Made by a program: the position numbers and the translations under genes
Source of the DNA: Adiantum capillus-veneris
Taxonomy: Eukaryota > Streptophyta > Polypodiopsida > Polypodiales > Pteridaceae
NCBI GenBank assembly: GCA_014529385.2
Contig: CM043952.1
Location: 64,034,870-64,098,869, forward strand
DNA: 64,000 nt
Direction of reading: 5' to 3'
Notes under the pieces: generated by a model
Told to the model about the DNA's origin: nothing
Databases searched by the model: none
Seen by the model: only the letters and a program-made list of their open reading frames with translations
Part shown: piece after piece, positions 55,683 through 64,000 of the stretch
Position numbering within the stretch: the first letter of the stretch is position 1
How the letters are laid out: each line of letters starts with the position of its first letter

Positions 55683-57638
55683 TCATGTACCATCAAAAGG
55701 TATATCTTCCAATGAGAGTGTTTTTCGATCCTTCGTGATATTTGGTGCCTTAGTTGAATCTTCATCTTGTAGTACCAAGCTCAAAGATTTACATGGTATT
55801 GTAGTTGTTTGTTGCTCTTGTAGATCCTCTGGTAGAACTCGACTCAAGTAAGGCTTTAATCGATACCCATTCACCTTCTTGGGGTGCTCCTTGCCATCCA
55901 AATCTATGAGTTGATAGTAGCGTGAACAGTAGGCCTTCTTTAAAATGTAGGGACCCTGCCATCTAGTATTGAACTTCACATCAAAGAAATTGTCAAGGAG
56001 ATTATCGTACCTTAGCACCAAATCTCCTTTCTTGATCCCTTTGTCTTTCACCTTTTGTTGAGCTTGTACTTTATTTGTGTAGCTTTTCTTTTATAGCACT
56101 CATAAGCCGCCTCCCGTTTCCATTCTAGTTCTGCTAGGGTGAGAAGGCGATCTTCCCATGCTGCTTCTTCTCCTTGTGCCACCTTTCCATGAAGTCGCAT
56201 CATTGGAATTTTGAGCTCGATGGGTTGCAAAGCTTCTTGACCATAGACTAGGTGGAAGGGTGTGAACTCTGTCGCTTCCTTGTAGGTAGTTCGATAGGCC
56301 CACAATGCTCCATCCAACAAGTCATCCCATAGCTTTGTCTTGTTCTTTACCATCTTTCGGATGATTCCTGCAATGATGTCATTAGCCTTCTCTACCAAAC
56401 CATTTGACTGAGGATAGTAGGGTGTGCTATGCCGATTTAGAATGTGAATCTCATTATAAACTTCTGTGAGCAAGCCCTTCCTAAATCCTGGACCATTATC
56501 AGAAACGATCTCCAAAGGTGTGCCAAATTTGCAACAAACGTGAGTGTACACAAACTTGCTAACTGTCCTCTCATTTACTCTTGCCACACTTTGAGCTTCT
56601 ACCCACCTAGTCATGTAGTCTATGGCCACCAAGATATACAATTTTCCATTTTTAGTCCTAGGCAATGGACCCATAGCATCAATGCCCCATTTTTCAAACG
56701 GACCATTTGCAAGGACTAACTGACGTGGACCATGTAACAGATGCTTGTTTCCATTAATCTGACAATTGTGGTAGCTTTTACACCAATGTTGAACATCAAT
56801 GTGCAAGCTTGGCCAAACATACCCGGCAAGCAAAATCTTTTTTGCAGTGAGTTCCTGTGCAAAATGACCACCACACGTTTCCTCATGCAAACCTTCAAGA
56901 ATGGCTGGAATCTCCTTGGTTGTCGGTATTCTCCTCCAAACTTGATCTTTTCCTCTTTGGTAGAGGGCACCTTCCAAAAAAAAATACGAACTCGCCTTCT
57001 TAATGAGCCTCCTCTTTTGAGCCTTTGTGAAGCCTTTTGGAAACTCGCCCTCTAAAATGTAGCTCACAATGGGGTCCAATGATCCCCTGGTATCTTGGTT
57101 GCTTTATCATTGTTGCTACCATGATGACCTGCACTTCACCATCAACACATGCAACTGGTTTTTGGGCAAGCAAATCAGCATCTTCATTTTGTTTCCTAGG
57201 AATATGATACAATTGTACTTCTTCAATTTGATTGAAGAGTTTATGGATGCCTTAGCCTTTCATTCTTACAAGCCCAAATACCTAAAATTTGATTCACAAT
57301 GAGAAGTGCATCCCCTTTTACCATGAGACGTCGTATCTTTTGAGAAACACACATCTGCAAACCATGGATTAGTATGTCGTACTCTGCTTCATTGTTTCTC
57401 GTGGAACCGGGAAAATTCACATGCTCTTTCATAACAACCTCACCATTTGAATCAAGCAACACAAGCCCTCCCCCTGCTTTTCCTGTAGCCTTCTTAATGC
57501 TCCATCAAAGAACAAGGTGAATGCATTAGGTAAATGCCTTGGTGGTGGTAAGGGTAGGGTTTTTACTTCAGGCACCATGATGTTCCTTTCATGCACTCTA
57601 TAGGTGAGAATCCCTGCTAATTGTGCACGTTGTCGTGC
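55683..57638 (-). pseudogene. Tat/Athila-like Ty3 pol remnant: second RNase H and integrase
   Basis: Reading leftward from 57638: an RNase H-type domain (TLFFDGALR, STRNNEAEYD, VKGDALLIVNQI), then a linker and integrase (56048-57079). The integrase zinc domain shows HEETCGGHF and WCKSYHNCQ; the core shows GIDAMGPLP, SDNGPGF and a Glu in NGLVEKAN. A C-terminal domain follows in a shifted frame (GPYILKKAY, YRLKPYL). The extra RNase H directly before integrase is characteristic of the Tat and related lineages. The integrase Cys pair has Ser between as usual, and the catalytic triad D, D, E is visible. Upstream gag-RT is missing because an LTR element has inserted at 57639. Confidence 0.8.
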
Positions 57639-58448
57639 TGTGACACGTACATAGTGGGAACGCATGCTACAAGAGTTATCTTGTAACTTTTTAGATACAT
57701 AGTTATATTTTCTATAATGTACATATGCATATTTAAGTATAATAATATGCTTTCTATCTCATCCTATTATTTATCTCAAGGGTAACCTATTCTTACTTTA
57801 CCATCAGAAAATACTATGGAAAAAGCGTCAATAGCTCCGCCTCTTTAACTTGGGGCAAAAAGCATTGATTCTTTATTTCTACTATCTCATTATCATCTCA
57901 CACCTTAGCTAGATCCTATATCTAGGGTAAACTCCAATATATATATATTCTATGTATTTTTCTTATATTTCTTTCTAAATAGCTACTAGGAGGGAATCAA
58001 ATCCTAGTGGGACACTACGTGGCATGATTTCAAAGATACACTTATTTTAATGCATTATTGCAAGCATGATTACAAAACTTTGTCAAGGAGCAATGTCATG
58101 ATTTCATATCGCATGAGGTGTCCTTTGGAATCAAATGAAAGTCTAGGCTAAGGGGACCACAGGAAGACTTTTGCTCTGCCAGAAATGGATCCTATTTTGA
58201 TGATTTTTTAACACAAGGTTCCAATCCAAATTGGAAAACGATTGTAAAATGAAAATCGTAGCTAAAGAGCTGAAGTTTCTGCCCATATTTTTACATTTTT
58301 ATTTGGAGCCACGATTGAAAAGATATGATCAAAATACTTGACCCCAGTCTGCCCACATCATGCAGGGACAACTCATTTCCAACTTTTTCAGTTTCTGTTC
58401 ACATTGGCTCTTCTCTTCTTGTGTAAACCCTTGGGGGTTCCCTTCACC

Positions 58449-58458
58449 TATAAAAGGG
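58449..58458 (+). promoter_or_regulatory. TATA box in LTR
   Basis: CTATAAAAGG, conserved in the partner LTR at about 62841. Likely core promoter of the element. Confidence 0.6.
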
Positions 58459-58799
58459 GACCTCTTCTTCCTTGAAAAGAACTCAAGCATTCAAGCCATT
58501 GATGAGAGGAATTCATGAGGGAGTGAGTAGTAATGCCAAATTGTACTTAGCCATTAACATAAGCCTAGGCCTACACTTTCTCCTAGAAGAAGACTAGCCA
58601 TTCTTGCAACAAGATAAGCTTGGAAGATCAACTCTAATCAAATAAGGTCTTGCACTTGGTGTATCTCAATCAAAGTGGAATTCTCCACTCTTCTTCTCTC
58701 TCCATCAATAATGGTGCCGAAGGGTTTGTCAAGTAAAATGTGTTCTACATTGATGTTTTCTTGATTTCTTGTTGTTTTCTTTTTAATCTCTAATCCAAC

Positions 58800-58825
58800 A
58801 TATATATATATATATATATATATGT
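58800..58825. repeat. (TA)n microsatellite, left LTR
   Basis: About 12 TA units, compared with about 35 at the same place in the right LTR. Confidence 0.95.
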
Positions 58826-59657
58826 ATCTAATATCATATCCTTAACCAAACCTATCTCTCTCATTCTTAGTAATTCATCCTCTCTACAAATTCTAGGTTC
58901 TCTTTGCTACAGGTACATCTCTACCCGCAGTATCCTTATTGCGTACGGGCAAGAATAGGGCTTGGGAGGAAAACTTCTCATCTCTTCACTTCTCTCATAT
59001 CTACATTTCTCACATACTATCCTAGATGAATAACCCACATGATGATCATTTCTATCGCTTTCAATCTGTACGATATATTATAATTAACGTATGGATTAGG
59101 CGTAAAATACACTTTCAACAACGTATAGTGTTTCTCTTTGGCTCAGAAAGGCTTAATAAAATACTTCTATCACCGGATCCCATCATACTACCTCTCATAG
59201 ACTATAACTTTTCTTTTGACGTAAGTGTAGTTATCTTGCTATGAACCAAGAGGATTTGTACACACAATTAATCCCAATCACTAGAGAAAATATATATATT
59301 ATGGTAAGCACAAAACTACAATTCCAAAGAACAATTCGTAGCCTATTTGGTAAGCTAAGATTGAATGCCATTAACTCATCTATTAACCCTTTCATATTAC
59401 CCATGATACGATATGACCATAGCCTTAATGTTTTCATCTTCGTGTTGTTTTGACATTTTCTTTTGTGTTCTTTCTTTGTGTGTGTGAGTGCAAGAGAGAA
59501 AGAGTGGGTCTTCTTTGATTGCACTTCTTTCCAAACCCTAGTCTTCATGGCATCTATGGTTTAACTCCTTCTTATAGTTTTTGTTGAGTTCTCTCACAAA
59601 CTCTCACAGCCATAAGCCCGGTGCTTTCCTAGCAAGACCTCAAATTTCTTGACATAT

Positions 59658-59680
59658 TTTTGGTGAACGCGACGCGAACA
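59658..59680 (+). other. Possible primer-binding site
   Basis: TTTGGTGAACGCGACGCGAAC follows the LTR within a few bases. It begins TGG as tRNA-complementary sites do. The tRNA is not identified, and it is not the initiator tRNA-Met type. Confidence 0.45.
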
Positions 59681-59709
59681 AGCCAGGGTGAGAGCAACTA
59701 TATGCTGAA

Positions 59710-62021
59710 ATGAAAGAGCTTGCAGACAGATTCAAATGGCTTGAAGAAGAAGACCGGATTCAAAAAGCAATTGAAAGCACTAGGCAATCCGTATATAATG
59801 AGCTTAACATATTCGAAGGCTATGATCCAAAAGGATATCTTGAGTGCTATGTAATGAGGCTTCAAGAAATTCCAGAAGCTCGGATGATTGTAACATTTGT
59901 TGAACTTGTGAGTGATGATTTCAAGCACCAAGTTCAAGACTATGAAAGTATATATGCAAGCAACTGGGGTGAGTTTTCTACAGCTATAACACATGTATGC
60001 TTGGAACATCAAGACCAAGAGATGGAGCAGAGTGGAAGTGGATGTGACCAGCTAGAGTTGGTGTCTCCTGTAAGCCATGCAAGTGTCAACACATCCATAC
60101 AGGCTAATTTAGAAGCAGTAATAGATGCATATCTTTTGCAAGATGCAAATTTATTGTATGCAGATGAAGCAGACATCGTGGAAGCTATTTATGCACGTTT
60201 GTGTCTTGTAACCTTCGTATCTCAACATAATGACTCTCATGATGCTATCCAAGCGCCTGAAACGGCTCAAAGCGACTTAGAGGATGATGCAAACTCGTCG
60301 GCTATGATAGATGATTTGGACTCTCCTTTTGATTCGTTTGAAGATGCACATGAGTGTATATACAAGGATGAGGATGCTATGGTTTTGACAGAGGATGTGA
60401 AGGGAAAACAGGTGGAAGACGACTATATTAGTGATGTGCTACAATCTACTTTTCAGCAGATCTAGGAACTTTTACCAAGTTTAGAAGAGCCGGATGCCTA
60501 TGCTGAAGACATATACCAGGATGAAGAAGTCATTATTATCAATGCTTTCCTATGTGAGTTTGATGTATGTGGTACTACCCAAATGGATATGCCTAGCTGC
60601 AAAAGTGCTAATTTAGAGGGGGTGACTAAAAATCTCTTCCTTTGTGAGTATAGCTCTGCTAGTAGCATTGCGGATTGTGAAGTACCTCAGCTAGACGAGG
60701 TGGAAGAAGAGGAGTGCATTGACATAGTAATATGTATGTCTTGTATATATGGGGTAGCAGATGTGATGCAGATGACTCATGAAATTGTGCCTTATTTAGA
60801 GCTAGATGCAGCAAGCTTTCACAATTCCATGGTAGAGGAAGGAATGACAGATGCAGATTCTCTGCATGAGGATTGGGGTTCTGCGGATGAAGCTATGAAT
60901 CTTCAAGTTCACAAATCAAAGATAGAGAAGTGTTTGGGAATCCTATATAGGTTGAAGTGACATCAGAGGATAGAGTAGAAGAGCAAGAAACCTCTTCGAA
61001 TATGGTCTGTGATTGGGGTGATATTTCTGATCTGTGTGAAGATGCAAATAAAGATGCTTTCCATAAAGTGCCTACTATACAGGGTTCTAAGAATTTCGAT
61101 TGCCTGCAGGTATGCAAACAATATCTGAGGCATAAAAGGGATTTAGGTCCTGTGTCACAGGGTATAAATTGCAAGCAGGTTTGTGAGCATCTATCTGCTA
61201 TGGATAGGAAGGGTATACATGGTGATGCCTTGAAGCAAGAAGAGGATGCTAGCTCTATGCTGACACTAGAGTCATGTAATGAAGAAGGGTTCTCCCTAGA
61301 TGAGTGGAGACATGATTCAATTGAAGATAATTTAGGGATGGGTCAAAAAGGAAGAAGGCGTGAAGATATTGTGTCAGAGACTAACTCCAAGGAGGTTTTT
61401 GAGCAGTCGGTTACAAGTGACCGGGAGCATACCTACCAGAATGATTTGGAAAGGAAATTAGACACCATATTTGAGAGGTATGCAAAGTTTTATGATGTAA
61501 AGCTGGAGAGGTATTTGGTAAAAGGTGAGAGAATTGATGAGAGGTTTACCATGCATATTTCTGAGGTTTCTCTTGATGTTGAGAAAGGCTATCTAGAGGA
61601 TTCTTCGAGAATGAAGATGCAGATTCAGACTTCTATGCGAAGAGGTACATATGTATTTACAGGTTGGTGAGAAGGTTGAAGTGCAGTTTCAAAAATCTTT
61701 CGAGTATATTACAGGAAGCCTGGAACTGTTTTTTGAAGAGGAGGATGAGGAACTTATGTCTCTTCATCATGAAGATTTTGCGCATAATGGAGATTTGTTA
61801 CAGATGTTTTGGAGACAGATGTATATAACAATTCCTTCTGATCCAAGAGGAATTAAAAGATGCGGAGAATCTCAATGCTTAGTACAATACAAGTTTTTGA
61901 GTTACCCATATGATCCTGGAGGAGGTCATGGGATGACAGGGGATACAATTGCTTTCACAAGTTACCATGAGGCTGGCACATGCCGAAGGATGTGCAGGTT
62001 TAGAGGGGGTGGATGCCGTAC
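59710..62021 (+). pseudogene. Gag-like plus acidic reading frame of non-autonomous element
   Basis: The ATG at 59710 starts a frame running to 60960 with one internal TAG (60463-60465). It continues with frameshifts near 60.94 kb and 61.65 kb to the LTR, in total about 770 codons. Residues 18-105 resemble a retrotransposon gag core (FEGYDPKGYLECYV, then W-x-EF and a region ending in LEHQDQE). The rest is rich in Asp and Glu with no zinc knuckle and no enzyme motif I can see. In such elements the frame often has no required function. What the acidic part does is unknown. Confidence 0.6.
61998..62021 (+). other. Polypurine tract of non-autonomous element
   Basis: TTTAGAGGGGGTGGATG lies just before the second LTR start. 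Confidence 0.65.
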
Positions 62022-63191
62022 TGTGACACGTACATAGTGGGAACGCATGCTACAAGAGTTATCTTGTAACTTTTTAGATACATAGTTATATTTTTTATAA
62101 TGTACATATGCATATTTAAGTATAATAATATGCTTTCTATCTCATCCTATTATTTATCTCAAGGGTAACCTATTCTTACTTTACCATCAGAAAATACTAT
62201 GGAAAAAGCGTCAATAGCTCCGCCTCTTTAACTTGGGACAAAAAGCATTGATTCTTTATTTCTACTATCTCATTATCATCTCACAACTTAGCTAGATCCT
62301 ATATCTAGGGCAAACTCCAATATATATATATATTCTATGTATTTTTCATATTTTTCTTATATTTCTTTCTAAATAGCTACTACTAGGAGGGAATCAAATC
62401 CTAGTGGGACACTAGGTGGCATGATTTCAAAGATACACTTATTTTAATGCATTATTGCAAGCATGATTACAAAACTTTGTCAAGGAGCAATGTCATGCTT
62501 TAAGGCATTGGGTATCCTTTGGAATCAAATGAAAGTCTAGGCTAAGGGGACCACATGAAGACTTTTGCTGCCAGAAATGGACCCTATTTTGATGATTTTT
62601 TTACACAAGGTTCCAATCCGAAATGAAAAACAATTTTAAAATGAAAATCGTATCTAACGAGATGAAGTTTCTGCCTATATTTTTACTTTTTTATTTGGAG
62701 CCACGGTTGAGGAGATATGATCAAAATAATTAACCCTAGTCTGTCCATATCATGCAGGGATAGCTCATTTTCAACTTTTTCAGTTTCTGTTCACATTGGC
62801 TCTTCTCTTCTTGTGTAAACCCTTGGGGGTTCCCTTCACCTATAAAAGGGGACCTCTTATTCCTTGAAAAGAACTCAAGAATTCAAGCCATTGATGAGAG
62901 GAATTCATGAGGGAGTGAGTAGTAATCCCAAATTGTACTTAGCCATTAACATAAGCCTAGGCCTACACTTTCTCCTAGAAGAAGACTAGCCATTCTTGCA
63001 ACAAGCTAACCTTGGAAGATCAACTCTAATCAAAGAAGGTCTTGCACTTGGTGTATCTCAATCAAAGTGGAATTCTCCACTCTTCTTCTCTCTCCATCAA
63101 TAATGGTGCCGAAGGGTTTGTCAAGTAAAATGTGTTCTACATTGATATTTTCTTGATTTCTTGTTGTTTTCTTTTTAATCTCTAATCCAGC

Positions 63192-63269
<78 letters not shown>

Positions 63270-64000
63270 CTAATATCATATCCTTAACCAAACCTATCTC
63301 TCTCATTCTTAGTAATTCATCCTCTCTACAAATTCTAGGTTCTCTTTGCTACAGGTACATCTCTACCCGCAGTATCCTTTTTGTGTACGGGCAAGAATAG
63401 GGCTTGGGAGGGAAACTTCTCATCTCTTCACTTCTCTCAAATCTACATTTCTCACATACTATCCTAGATGAATAACCCACATGATGATAATTTCTATCGC
63501 TTTCAATCTGTACGATCTATTATAATTAACGTATGGATTAGGAATAAAATACACTTTCAATAACGTATAGTGTTTCTATTTGGCCCAAAAAGGCTTAATA
63601 AAATACTTCTATCACCGGATCCCATCATACTACCTCTCATAGACTATAACTTTTCTTTTGACGTAAGCGTAGTTATCTTGGTATGAACCAAGAGGATTTG
63701 TACACACAATTAATCCCAATCACTAGACAAAATATATATATTAGGGTAAGCACAAAACTATAATTCCAAAGAACAATTCGTAGCCTATTTGGTCAGCCAA
63801 GATTGAATGCCATTAACTCATCTATTAACCCTTTCATATTACCCATGATACGATATGACCATAGCCTTGATGTTTTCATCTTCGTGTTGTTTTGACATTC
63901 TCTTTTGTGTTCTTTCTTTGTGTGTGTGAGTGCAAGAGAGAAAGAGTGGGTCTTCTTTGATTGCACTTCTTTCCAAACCCTAGTCTTCATGGCATCTATG
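62022..64000 (+). repeat. 3' LTR of non-autonomous element, cut by window end
   Basis: Direct repeat of 57639-59558 with scattered substitutions, small indels and a longer TA repeat. Confidence 0.9.
63195..63265. repeat. (TA)n microsatellite, right LTR
   Basis: About 35 TA units, roughly three times the left LTR copy. Confidence 0.95.

Larger units (their letters stand above)
57639..59653 (+). repeat. 5' LTR of non-autonomous element
   Basis: Starts TGTGACACG; the end is set at CTTGACA (59653), just before a possible primer site. It contains a TA repeat at 58800-58825 and a TATA-like CTATAAAAGG near 58450. The first 1920 bp align with 62022-64000. Confidence 0.85.
57639..64000 (+). mobile_element. 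Non-autonomous LTR retrotransposon with ~2-kb LTRs, right end outside window
   Basis: About 1.9 kb starting TGTGACACGTACATAG at 57639 recurs from 62022 to the window end. The 2.3-kb interior (about 59660-62021) carries one decayed reading frame with a gag-like beginning and no protease, RT, RNase H or integrase. A polypurine tract lies before the second LTR. This is the layout of large non-autonomous elements that borrow enzymes from a partner. The left border cuts the Tat/Athila-like RNase H on the other strand. The target duplication cannot be checked because the right end is missing. Confidence 0.88.

Overview
This window is nuclear DNA of a land plant. It contains an intron-rich Hippo/MST-type (SIK1-like) protein kinase gene, Ty1/copia elements primed by initiator tRNA-Met, a chromodomain-type Ty3 element, a Tat/Athila-like pol with an extra RNase H, a plant-style LINE, and many GA/CT, CA and TA microsatellites. 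Very long repeat-filled introns would fit a large-genome plant such as a fern or gymnosperm, but the species cannot be fixed from the sequence. Nothing here looks bacterial or organellar.

Region 1 (1-31.8 kb) is one host gene stuffed with transposons. Sixteen coding exons with matching splice phases (5575-31457, + strand) encode a Ste20-family kinase resembling plant SIK1. The 5' exons lie upstream of the window. A minus-strand LINE (1 to about 4.8 kb) lies just upstream of the first visible exon, presumably in another intron. The intron at 9934-29118 is about 19 kb. It holds a LINE remnant split by a Ty3 element (11973-18418, target duplication CCCAC) and by a truncated LTR element (18839-21162). 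It also holds a plus-strand Ty3 integrase relic split by a copia element (21928-26944, target duplication TAGAG), and a second LINE ORF1 relic.

Region 2 (31.8-46.4 kb) is intergenic. It includes coding-like but broken minus-strand sequence (about 33.4-36.6 kb), interrupted by a second, complete-looking but dead copia element (36640-42192, target duplication AGAAC). Long CA/GA microsatellites, a 35-bp fold-back hairpin, a roughly 400-bp tandem duplication and a poly-G tract follow.

Region 3 (46.5-51.1 kb) holds two adjacent plus-strand genes of no family I recognise. The first (47004-48328) has consistent splice phases but two in-frame stops. The second (48576-50137) is open, with a TATA box and one intron. 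They are followed by two similar GC-rich hairpins flanking a tandem duplication.

Region 4 (51-64 kb) is again retroelement-derived. It contains a minus-strand gag relic, a probable long LTR, a Tat/Athila-like RNase H plus integrase relic, and, inserted in the latter, a non-autonomous LTR element. That element has about 2-kb LTRs and an internal region with a gag-like start followed by long acidic sequence and no pol; its right LTR runs off the window.
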